64,000 bases of DNA from Diospyros lotus (lineage: Eukaryota > Streptophyta > Magnoliopsida > Ericales > Ebenaceae), in assembly GCF_014633365.1 (NCBI RefSeq), contig NC_068344.1:19173669-19237668 (forward strand), given 5' to 3'. Below the pieces are notes generated by a model. It did not search any database, was not told the DNA's origin, and saw nothing but the letters and a program-made list of their open reading frames with translations. Below are positions 44,661 to 54,560 of the stretch, in pieces (the stretch's first letter is position 1; every line of letters begins with the position of its first letter). A program made the position numbers and the translations under genes.

Positions 44661-45557
44661 GGCTTAATACATTTTTTTAGTCCTTAAACTAATCAAAAAA
44701 ATAACTTTAAGAATATCAATTAAATTGTGCTCATTATTCATTCTTGAACAAAATAATTTTATACACTTTTAGTCCATGACTTAACTGACGTTAACTTTTC
44801 CTTATCATGCTGCCAAGTCACTACCACGTCATCACGGCTTAATACATTTTTTAGTCTCTAGACTAATAAAAAAATAGCTTTAAGGATATCAACTAAATTA
44901 TGCTCACTATTCATCTCTGGACAAAATAATTTTGTACACTTTTAATTCCTATCTTAACTGAGACGTTAACTTTGTCTTGTCACGCTATCATATCACTCAT
45001 AATATTCACGTCTATTGTCCATATTTTTATAAAAAAAAAAAATTGTCTCCACAGTTGGGCTCCCCGACCACGACCATGAGGAGGCTGGGTTCCTCGACCC
45101 AGCTGTGGCCGGGACCAGGAATCTAGCTATCTGGCAACTGGCCGCCATGGCCGTCAACTGTTGGGGGTCGAGAAACCCCAAAACCTTAGTCCCCGACCCC
45201 TAGTCGTTCTGAGGCGACCTGCAATGGCTGAATCGATGACGGGTGCAGAGGCAAGAGTGGTCTAGAACGAGGAAAGAAGGAGATGAGGGAAAAAGGGCTC
45301 CCCATGGCTGTCGGTAACCATTGCTGGGTATGTGTAGACATTTTTTTTTTTATAAAAATATGGACAACAAACATGGATATTATGAATGACGTGACAGCGT
45401 AACGAGACAAAGTTAATGTCTTAATTAATATCGGTTAAACCAAGAACTAAAAGTGTATAAAATTATTTTGTTCAGGGATGAATAGTGAGCACAATTTAGT
45501 TAATATTCTTAAAGTTATTTTTTTTATTAGTTTAAGAACTAAAATATGCATTAAACC
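44661..45557. mobile_element. Mutator-like element with long TIRs, 897 bp
   Basis: The left end GGCTTAATACATTTTTTAG and right end CTAAAATATGCATTAAACC begin long inverted repeats of more than 200 bp. The flanks tacatgata (44,652-44,660) and tacataata (45,558-45,566) form a 9 bp duplication with one mismatch. The left arm is duplicated in tandem (second copy from about 44,837). The GC-rich centre (45,050-45,330) holds only unrecognised short frames. Confidence 0.78.
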
Positions 45558-45566
45558 TACATAATA

Positions 45567-46040
45567 AGGCAATTTTTTTTAAAAAAATATGTATAAAATA
45601 TTTCAGACACGTTTTAATGGCTAAAATTAATGGCAAATGTATACCAATGGACGAGGTTAATAGATGGGAAATTCTATCCGTAGCCCGTAAAATTGTTCTT
45701 CACAGCCACACCCCACCAAATCCTTCGATAATTTTAAAATACCTAATTTACCCCTCATAGCTCACTTTCTCTTTCTCTCCCACATCATATATACACACAA
45801 ACACATACATATATATATATATATACTTGTCATTGTTGGGTCGACCGTGGCGACCGACCAACACATACTCTTTCTCTCTGTACGATGATCGCAAGGTGGG
45901 TTGGCAATGGCAACCAACCCACACTCTCTCTTGGTCCCTAAATACATACAAATATATATATATATATACACACTCACACACACATATATATATATATATA
46001 TATTTACACACATACACAACGCATGGTGGCGGCCATAGGT
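45567..46040. other. Intergenic region with TA and CA simple repeats
   Basis: TA runs occur at about 45,808-45,826, 45,953-45,968 and 45,984-46,002, with ACACAC between them. The stretches GGGTCGACCGTGGCGACCGACC (45,838) and GGTTGGCAATGGCAACCAACC (45,899) are diverged copies of one short unit. No gene is seen. Confidence 0.45.
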
Positions 46041-46530
46041 GTTCCCCCACTGTTGGCAGTCGGGGAATGTGTTTTTTTTATTTATTATTTTAATTAAAAA
46101 AATTATTATAATAAATAAAAAATAAAATTAAAAATTAAAAAAAGAATACAAATAAATAATTTTTTTAATTATCTACATTTTAAGCAATTATAAATTAAGT
46201 AATTTTACATAGGTGTGTTTGTGTGTATATAATTAGGTGTGTATATAAATTAACTAATTTTATATATATATATAGGTGTATTTGTGTGTGTGTATAATTA
46301 ATACTAATTTTAAATTTTCTTAAGCATTAACTAATTTAATACCGTGATTCAAAATTTAAAATTAGTTCATTTATAATTACTTAAAATGTAGATATTTAAA
46401 AAGAATTTATTTATTTGTATTGTTTTTTTAATTTTTTTATTTTATTACTTATTTATTATAATAAAAAAAATTAATTAAAATAATAAATAAAAAAACACCT
46501 TCCCCGACTGCTGGCAGTCGGGGACTCAAG
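46041..46530. repeat. Large inverted repeat, about 170 bp arms
   Basis: The left arm starts CACTGTTGGCAGTCGGGG (near 46,048) and the right arm ends CCCCGACTGCTGGCAGTCGGGG (near 46,502-46,523). Between them, long AT-rich stretches (for example TAATTATCTACATTTTAAG near 46,166 and CTTAAAATGTAGATATT near 46,380) pair in reverse. The loop is about 150 bp. It is probably a foldback or MITE-type element. The right arm terminus is itself a small palindrome. Confidence 0.7.
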
Positions 46531-46592
46531 AAGTCGGACTCAAGAAGTTGAGGAACGCCCATGGCTGCGACTACCATGGCTGCGGCCATGAG

Positions 46593-46618
46593 TTGTGTGT
46601 GTGTGTGTGTGTGTGTGA
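46593..46618. repeat. GT microsatellite
   Basis: Twelve or so GT units, followed by further GTGTGTGT and TA runs to 46,715. Confidence 0.85.
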
Positions 46619-46719
46619 GTGTGAGTGTATGACAGCCGCGGTCATGAGTCGTGTGTGTGTAAAAATATATATATACATATATATATATATGTGTTTGTAT
46701 GTATATATATATATCTGTT

Positions 46720-47885
46720 TTAATTTAGAAATTAAAAATTAAATATGAAATTCAATAATTCCAACATTTAAAAATAGTGTTAAATTAAAATTTTCATTTA
46801 ACACTATTTTTCTTTTTCATAAGTAGAGCACCAATGCAATATTTTTTATTTTTCAAAATTCTAACTTAATTAAATATAAGTCGATAAATAATATTTGTCA
46901 ATAAAAAATAAAATAAATAATATTTTTAAATAACACAAATAACAATGCAGCCTAGAAAGTTATTATAGATTTATAAATTTATATCAATGGCAAAGCAAAT
47001 ATTTATAAATTTATACATAATATCTGTAAAAATGGAAATTGTTGGGATTAAGCTAGAAAAGGATGTATTAAATTGAGGCAACATCATTCATCCCTAGTAG
47101 TGGCATCAGATTCTTTGGCCGTCAAAAGTGGCATTTATGAAACGTGGGGTCTCTTCTTGTCTTAGCAACACAGCCCCCAAAAATATAAGAGCACTTGAAA
47201 GAAGCTTTTCCTTTTTATTTTCCAGTAAAGCTTCAACAAGCACTTTCCATTTCAAAATATATGTATTTAAATGCCATATGGGTCTTTATGTTTCAAAGGC
47301 CATGTATGCTATAACTATAAGGCGATTCACATGTATGAATTAATAGTTAAATTTAGGCTGCGACAAAATTAAAATTAAAATATAAACATAAAGTGTTTCT
47401 CATCCCAAAATTTTCTTTATAAAGTGGTTCAATCATGGAGTAGCATGTGCCATATGGTTGGTGGGTGGATACACTTGCAGACAGCAATAGAGCATATGTA
47501 AGATAGTTGCAATCATGTTCTTAATTTTGAATGCAAACATCCAACTTTACAAAGATGATGGTGGGGAATGAGCCCACTAAGGCTTATTCTTTTATATAGT
47601 TTAATTACACAAATAAAAATGCAATCAAATTTTAATTTTTTAACATATTATGAGAATTTCGTTGGAGATATAATAATTAAAATAAATTTTTAAAGCCATG
47701 ATTTTTATAGACGACATCTCCTTTTTATCAAAAGATTTATGTGTAATTTTAAGGTTAATATATAATATTATTTAAAATATTTTTTTAATATTTTTTTTTC
47801 TTTTTTTTTTCTCCTTCTTCTTTTTTCTTCTTCTCCTTCTTCTTCATCCTCCCTTCTTCTCTACACTTCTTTTGCATGCACGAAC
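46720..47885. other. AT-rich intergenic region, no gene seen
   Basis: No recognisable protein or RNA. A T/C-rich tract lies at 47,790-47,870 (CTTCTT repeats). Confidence 0.45.
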
Positions 47886-47887
47886 AC

Positions 47888-48120
47888 CGCGCACCTTCCA
47901 AATCCATCAGTCGCTGAGCACCTTCCAAATCTACACCACCTTCCAGATCCATCGGTCGTCGAGCACCTTCTAGATCTACACCGCCTTCCAGATCCATCGA
48001 TCGCCGAGCACCTTCCAGATCTGCACCGTATTCCAGATCCATCGATCGCCGCACACCTTCCAGATCTGCATCGCTTTCCAGATCCACCAGTCGCCGCACA
48101 TCATTTAGGTCCACTATTGT
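47888..48120. repeat. Minisatellite, 45-50 bp unit
   Basis: Five or so degenerate copies of a unit like CACCTTCCAGATCCATCGAT CGCCGAG occur, each itself made of two similar halves (CCTTCCAGATC). The minus strand stays open across it and would encode a repetitive Asp-Leu-Glu-Gly-Ala-Arg-Arg peptide, but this follows from the repeat and is not taken as a gene. Confidence 0.7.
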
Positions 48121-48352
48121 CGTCTCCTAGATCTACGCCGACAGCCACCTAAATCACGGTGAATTTCTATATTTTCCCGGTTCTTTGGTTATTCGTTGTT
48201 CCACCCAGTACCCAGATTTGTGCCCGCCACCACCTTGTACCCAGATCTACCCAGTACCCAAATCTAGCTAAATCTACCTAGTACGTAGATCCGGCTAGAT
48301 CTACCCAATCTTCGAAAAAAAAAACTAGAAGATCATATTAGGACTCGGTTTT

Positions 48353-49104
48353 CCTTATGGTGCCTGCAAAGTCTTGAGAAGAAGATGTACCCAATTGTGC
48401 ATCTTTGCTCCTTACTTCTGCCATAAAGAAAAACTTACTGATTTTGCAGCTATCCACATGGTTTTTGGTGCTAGTAATGCCTCCAAACTCTTGGCCTAGC
48501 TTCCGGTAAATGATTGTTATGGGGCTGACACTACACTCTTGTATGAAGCTCAAGCTAGGCTTCAAGATCCTATTTATGACTGTGTATCCTACATTTTTAC
48601 CCTCAAACAGAAGGTCATCAATCTTCAATTTCATCTAACTTTATTAGAGGAATTACTATTTGTAAACTCTTATGCAAACCCTCTCAATGTTCAAAATTGG
48701 TTTCACCCAAAAACCAATTCAAACTCATATTATGACAATGGATCTTTCCTCGTGGATGATGCAAGCCCTATTTGAAATTTTGAAAACTAGTCATTTAAGA
48801 AGAAAATGTATCGTTTCCTTATTTCCAATAGGCTAGTACGCAACCTTACCCAGTCAAAACTAGTAGCAGCCAGTGGCCATTTCCAGATGACAACGATGAA
48901 TTTGGATATTTCCTTGTGGATGATCTAAACCCTATTTGGAATTTTGAAAACCCAGTCATCCAAGAAGAAAATGTATTGTTTTCTTATTTTCAAGAGGCTA
49001 GTTCGCAACCTTACCATGTCGAAACTAGCAGTAACCAGTGGTCATTTCTAGATGATATCGATGAACTTGGATCCGTCATGTTCGGCAACCATCATCAGCA
49101 TTGA
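48353..49104 (+). pseudogene. LOB-domain (LBD) transcription factor pseudogene
   Basis: The translation from about 48,353 is a class I LOB domain: [15 protein letters not shown] (the CX2CX6CX3C zinc motif, with the first Cys changed to Tyr), [17 protein letters not shown] (GAS block) and YEAQARLQDPIYDC followed by a leucine-zipper-like segment. The wording is closest to the LBD16/LBD18/LBD29 group, factors that act in lateral root formation. A stop codon interrupts the domain after SKLLA, the start is missing, and the C-terminal region has another stop (SPI then TGA). About 165 bp of the C-terminal region is duplicated in tandem (48,736-48,900 and 48,904-49,070); the second copy stays open to the TGA at 49,102. 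No intron is apparent within the LOB domain. Confidence 0.8.
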
Positions 49105-49109
49105 GCATC

Positions 49110-49680
49110 GACGAAATCCAAAGCTATCAACGTGGGCAAATTAGATTATTGCTTTGTAGATTTTGTAATGAAATTGTATCCCTTGAATATTCTATAATTA
49201 CTTTCTTAGATGTTGTGTAACTTTGGATCTGTGGTTAGAAAGCTTAGCACGTAATTTTCTGATAGATGAGTTGTAATCATTGTTTCTTTGTTATTCTGGT
49301 TAAACTGATCTTTCATATTTTCATTATACCCTCGATCTTATAGTTAATTATTATATAACATTTGTAGTGTTTGTTTATTACCAATTGTGCGGGTAATTGT
49401 TTAAAAATTAATTAAACTAGTTTAATAGTCTTTTATTTAATTATTAATATTAATTATTTATATTTTTTTATTTAATTTTAAATAAATAATTAAAAGAAGG
49501 ACGGAATGGAGAGTGTTATCCAACATAATAAGAGATTGTGATCATTACCAACTAAAAGGCTCAAGAGATATTTTCTTATATATGACTGAGTCCCAATAGA
49601 ACTTAGCAACCCATCCTTTACGTTTCTCTCCGTCTTCAACTTTTGTCAATATGATATTTGGCAAGAGAAAACGATAGGAG
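49110..49680. other. Region between the LBD and hAT pseudogenes
   Basis: AT-rich 3' flank of the LBD pseudogene and the presumed 5' end of the hAT element. I could not find the hAT terminal inverted repeat. Confidence 0.35.
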
Positions 49681-50363
49681 CCTTTACCTAATAACACTAT
49701 TGCTGCCCATGAGAGCCAAAAATCTAATTCCAGTGATAGTGAAGAGTCATGTGAAAATGCGAAAGAGTTTCAACAAGATGAAAGTCTAATTTTGCAACTT
49801 GCAAAGACAACCCAGCATCCTACAGAAGTAGATTTAATATGAAAGAAGCCACTATGGAATGAAGTTATTGTTATCGGTGCTGCACAAGGGAAAAATCCTG
49901 GAGGGTCAAAATTGTGGAAGTGCAAATATTGTAATAAGGACTTTCAAAGCTCATACACTAGGGAAGAAAGTTGGCATTCAATGGTGTCCTACATTAATGA
50001 AGAATCAGGAAGAATATGAAAGAATTAGGTAGGAGAAAAGTCCAAGCAGCAGAGCAACATGGTATATCTTTATCTTTAAAAACATCTACTGCAACAAGAA
50101 GTAGCAACCTATGGTTTCAAAACCCATTGAAGATTCCTTCCATATCCTGGAAAGAGATCAAGTTGATTTAAAGGTGATGAGAGGACTTTGTGCAAATGGG
50201 ATTCCATTTAATGTTTTGCGAAATTCTCAATTTGTGGAGATGGTAACAGCAATTAACAGAGCCCCTAAAGGTTACAAAGCTCCATCTTTTGAAAAGGCAA
50301 GAACTGTCTTGTTAGATGAATGTAAAAGAAATATGGAGAAAGACTTGAGTCCAATCCAAGACA

Positions 50364-50368
50364 CTTGG
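50364..50368. other. Target-site duplication of the TRIM, left copy
   Basis: cttgg is repeated at 51,003-51,007, directly flanking the inserted element. Confidence 0.85.
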
Positions 50369-50420
50369 TGTAACACCCAACATCGAGCAATAGGAATGAT
50401 CGGAACAATTTACCCTGATG

Positions 50421-50495
50421 GGCCTACGCGAACTTCCTAGGGGGTCACCCATCCTTGAGCTTCCCCAGCTCAAGCACGCTTCACCCAGGAGTTCC
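50421..50495 (-). other. 5S rRNA-derived region in the TRIM LTR (first copy)
   Basis: On the minus strand the sequence follows plant 5S rRNA from GAACTCC through the box A region (AAGCGTGCTTGAGC, 50,468-50,481) and the box C region (GGATGGGTGACC, 50,442-50,453) to GGAAGTTCGCGT. The intermediate element is diverged, so it is not a functional 5S gene but may keep RNA polymerase III promoter function. Confidence 0.85.
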
Positions 50496-50834
50496 TTACC
50501 TATATTCAACCCAAAAATTATCTAATTGGTGTTGTTTCCTTCCTTACTTATCCTCGATATGTACTACGCTTCTCTAGACTCTTGGGGTATTACATTCTCC
50601 TCCCCTTAAGCACATGACGTTCTCGTCATGCAACCTTATAACTAGTCCCAGATCTTTTTCTCTTTGGGGGCTGCCATCCTAGAACCCTACCATAAGCCAC
50701 TCCTTGTACAAGCCCTCGAGCCCCGACGCCACTCCCCACTCTCATCGGACTGCTTTCACCAAGGGTCGGCTCTTGTACCACATGTAACATCCCGTATCGA
50801 GCGATAGGAAGGACCGGAACAACTTACCCTGATG

Positions 50835-50907
50835 AGCCTACGCGAACTTCCCACGGGGTCACCCATCATTGAGCTTCCCAGCTCAAACACGCTTAATCCG
50901 GGAGTTC
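50835..50907 (-). other. 5S rRNA-derived region in the TRIM LTR (second copy)
   Basis: This is the same 5S-like segment in the other LTR, with AAGCGTGTTTGAGC and GATGGGTGACCCCG. The two copies differ at several positions, showing that the element is not very recent. Confidence 0.82.
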
Positions 50908-52509
50908 ATTGTCTACATTCAACCCAAAAGGTATTCAGCTGGTGTTGTTTCCTTCCTTACTTATCATCGATATATACTACCCTTCTCTAAGCTCTTAGGG
51001 TACTTGGTACAGCCAAGGTGTCTATTGTATCAGATGGGTGGACAAATGTCAAGCACAAGCCATTAATAAATGTTCTTGTCGTCAACTCTAGAGGAGCAAT
51101 GTTCATGTATACTGAAGACTTCTCTAGAGTTCAAAAAACAGGTTATGCTATAGCTAAATTTCTACTCAAGGAAATTGAAGAAATTAGACCATCAAATATT
51201 CTTCAAGTGGTGACTGACAATGCAGCAAATTGCAAAGCAGCTGGACATGAAATTGAGAAGGTACATAAACACATTTTCTGGCCTCCTTGTGTGATCCATT
51301 CATTAAACTTGATTTTCAAAGATTTTTCTAAATGCTTTGATTGGTTGCAAAATACATATAAGAATGGGAAATCCATTGTCAAATATATGAACAACCACAC
51401 ACGATCCTTGGCAATGTTTAGAGCTAATTCAACACTTGAATTGTTAAAAGTTGTCAAGATTAGATTTGCTTCACATTATGTGCTACTAAAGAGGCTACTT
51501 GATTGTAAAGATGCTTTAATCGCCACTATTGTTCGAGATGCATGGAAAGAATGGGTAAAACAAGGAGATGAATGCACAAGAACAATGGGATCTAGGGTTG
51601 TCGAAATAATTCGAAGTGAAGAATTTTGGGAGGAGGTTAAAATTATAATTCAGATTACAAAACCAATTTACTTCTTGATCAAATTTTGTGATGGTGAAGG
51701 CCCAAAGATGGGGGATTTCTATGAAAAAATGGACACGATGCTGGGAGAAATAAAAGACATAATGGATAGCAACAAATATGCAGATTGTTACCCCAAAATG
51801 GAAAGCATCATTATAAAAAGGTGGACCAAAATGAATTATTCTATTCATTGTCTTGGTTTTGCATTAACCCCTAGATTTCATGATCAACTTTACCTTACAA
51901 CACTAGCATCTGGTGGGATTGCTAGAAAAGCCCCAAATTGTGACAAGGAAGTTGTTAAAGGGGTTACGGATGCTTTTGAACAGATAGGTGAAGATACAGC
52001 AGAGCAAAGACTCTTACATGATCAATTTGCCACTTTTCACAGAAAAAAGGCATTTATGCTATGCTACAAGCTCAAATGGATGCTGTGACAATGGATGTTA
52101 TTGATTGGTGGTCTACTTATGGGTCAAAAACTCCACAATTAGTAGAGATGGCTAAAAAGGTATTATCTCAACCTGTTAGTAGTTCTTCAGCTAAAAGAAA
52201 TTGGAGTACTTATTCTTATATTCACAATATGAAGAAGAATAGGCTGAACTGTTCAAGGGTTGATAAACTAGTATTTATTCATTCAAACATTCGGCTTCTG
52301 TCACGATTTTTTGAGAGTTATAGAAATGGTCCTTACAAGGAATGGGATATGGATCCTGATGACACCTCATTGGAGGAATCCTTTATAAGGATAGCTGAGA
52401 TGAGATGGAGTTCACTGGATACTGATATTTCAAATGCAAATGATGAACAACAGCAAAGGACATTTACAAAGAGAACTAGCAAGAAAGGAAAAGGAATTAA
52501 AATATGAGT

Positions 52510-54125
52510 TATGTTTTGCTTTATCTTTTTGTATTGATATATTTTGTTATATAACAGTAAGATAGATTTGGTGAATCATGTTTTGACATTTATCTTGTCT
52601 TCATAACATTTATTTTATGCAAAATTTTAATTTTTTACACAGTGTGTATATATATAGTGTAGTTTTCTTTCTAATTAACATTGTTTAAACTTTATATAAC
52701 TTAAAAAGATAAATTGTGAAATTATGTTAAATTTATGAATACATGAATTTGATAATGCAAGGAACGAACAGAACAAAATTTTCAAATGTACCACGTCCCA
52801 AAATAGTGCCCCAACTAAGCCTACCCCCTACGTACCACATATCTAGTTAGGTGACGTACCACGTACCCGAACCCTATCACGAACCAAAGCGTACCACATT
52901 CCTGGTAACTTTGAAAGAAACAAACGCCAGTTTACACCTCTCACTCTCCATGGCTTCGATTTTTAGGGAGAAAGGAAGAAACCCCTACTGCGCGCCTACT
53001 TCCATTCTTCCTGCTTGCGGCTCTTCTACCTTACATTGCTGCCTTCGAAAATCAGAAAGGAAAGGAAGAAAGAGAGGAAAACCCCTTACGCTATATGCTC
53101 CAAGAATCTTCTTTTGCTTCTCCCAAATTTCTACTGATTCCACCACCATCAGGGGTTCATCAAACCCTCGAGTGGTCAAGAACCCAAGGGTCTTTGACCT
53201 CGAATCGGAGTTCCCTCCATTGATGGTTGCGGCCATGGCGACTGACGATGACTACTATGGCCGCAACCATGTGTATTTGTGTGTGTGTGTGTATATATAT
53301 ATAGATGTGTGTGTGTGTGTATTCAAGGGTTTGAGGGTGGTCGCATTCGTTGCTGCTGCCTACCAACGAAAGTGGGGAAGGTGCAAGAGAGAGAGAGAGA
53401 TATGGGGAGATGGGTGTGAGAGAGTGAGAGATGGGTGCGATGAGAAAGAAAGAGAGATGGAGTAGATGGGTGGTTGTGGCTGTGGCTATGGCTATGGGGA
53501 GCAAGAGGGAAGGAAGACGGCTGTGGCTATGGGTGGCTATGGAGGGTCTATGGGTGGCTATGGAGGGTAAAATAGAAATTTTAAAAAATATTGGTGAATT
53601 TTGGCGAAAGTGGCTGTGGAGGGCCAAAAAATTAATTTTAATTTTAAACTCACACACTCAAAAAAATGTAAAATACTAGCATTTTAATTTTAATTTATTT
53701 TAGATTATAGAGTACTGACTGTTGTGTATTATTTAATATTTAATATTTTTTATATTTGATTTGTTTGAAATTGTAGAATGTATTTAATTGTAGAATACGG
53801 GCTAATATGTAGAACACAAGTTGGTAGAACACTTACTGATGTGTTTTTTTTTTTATTATTATTATAAAACGTTAACAAATATACAATAACTTTAATTTTT
53901 ATTTTTTATTTAGTGTTTATAATTTTTTTTACTTGCTCTTATATTTTGATTTACAATAATGGTGAACATTATAAATCTTATATGTTTGTTTTTTATTTGA
54001 GTTTTGTAGAACATTTAATACAAGTAAAATTATTACAAATTATTCATAAATTTTAATCTAATATGTATAAATTATAATTATATTTTAATTTTAATATTAT
54101 TTACGTTACGACATAAGCTAGTATA
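52510..54125. other. hAT 3' flank, simple repeats and an unassigned open frame
   Basis: A plus-strand frame covers 52,851-53,465, and its part 52,951-53,270 has a protein-like composition (SNPRVVKNPRVFDLESEFPPL), but its end runs through GT and TA repeats (53,277-53,322) and GA-rich sequence. I recognise no family. The stretch GGTTGCGGCCATGG (53,225) resembles the flank of the GT repeat at 46,560-46,593, so both may belong to one repeat family. Confidence 0.35.
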
Positions 54126-54142
54126 TTAATGTCACATATTCC

Positions 54143-54174
<32 letters not shown>

Positions 54175-54200
54175 CGAGAGGGGGGGGGGGAGAGAGAGAC
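54143..54200. repeat. TA, GA and G simple-sequence tract
   Basis: A TA run is followed by about eight GA units, a run of ten G and another GA run. Confidence 0.85.
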
Positions 54201-54560
54201 TCACGGCAGCCCACATGCAATACCCCCAACTTTAATCCCATCTCTCCATGCCTTCCCTTTTCCAATTTCAACTTCGCATGCGCATGATACACTTACAGCT
54301 GCTCCCTCACGTCACTTTCATCTCATTTTTATTTGTCAATTCAATTGATAATTTTTCATCTGATTTAACAAATAATTAAATTCTCTTTATTTTATTAATT
54401 TTTTAATATAATATAATAATATATAATATTTATACATAAAATATTATATAAAAATTAATTATACATTGAGAACAATTCACATAATTAATATTTTACTAAA
54501 ATATTATTAACTGTTAATAATAAAAGAATAGTCAACTAGGTCAAATTCACTAGTCTATTG
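54201..54560. other. AT-rich spacer, no gene seen
   Basis: No recognisable feature beyond AT-rich words. Confidence 0.4.

Larger units (their letters stand above)
50369..51002 (-). mobile_element. Cassandra-type TRIM retrotransposon, 634 bp
   Basis: Two direct repeats of 226 bp (50,369-50,594) and 220 bp (50,783-51,002) bracket a 188 bp non-coding centre. The first starts TGTAACACCC and ends GTATTACA; the second lacks the last five bases. On the minus strand the 5' LTR is followed by TGTGGTACAAGAGCC, a near match to the initiator Met-tRNA primer-binding site, and the 3' LTR is preceded by the polypurine tract AAGGGGAGGAGAA. Both LTRs contain 5S rRNA sequence. Small size, no genes and 5S in the LTR are the defining traits of Cassandra. 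It sits in the hAT transposase, flanked by cttgg. Confidence 0.92.
49690..52507 (+). pseudogene. hAT transposase pseudogene (BED finger, DUF659, dimerisation domain)
   Basis: All parts of a plant hAT transposase are present in order. A BED-type zinc finger (LWKCKYCNKDFQSSYTR, near 49,915) is followed by PTLMKNQEEYERIR. From 50,111 an open frame reads GLCANGIPFNVLRNSQF. After the Cassandra insertion comes the DUF659 start VSIVSDGWTNVKHKPLI (51,018), then VTDNAANCKAAG, CVIHSLNLIFKD and, from 52,061, the dimerisation domain WWSTYGSKTPQLVEMA to the stop at 52,507. Defects are in-frame stops near 49,840 and 50,016, the 634 bp insertion, a frame offset at the insertion site and a one-base frameshift in an A run near 52,045. 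The 356-residue central frame is still open, so the decay is fairly recent. Terminal repeats were not found. Confidence 0.9.

Noticed and set aside
47785..48114. Minus-strand frame with repeated Asp-Leu-Glu-Gly-Ala-Arg-Arg
   Set aside because: It exists because the minisatellite unit length is close to a multiple of three; the rest is encoded by a CTT tract.
50421..50907. Functional 5S rRNA genes
   Set aside because: Only the 3' two-thirds of 5S is similar, the sequence between boxes A and C is diverged, and the copies lie within LTRs.
52851..53465. 204-codon plus-strand frame as a gene
   Set aside because: The second half is encoded by GT, TA and GA repeats and no family was recognised; kept only as an unassigned coding-like stretch.
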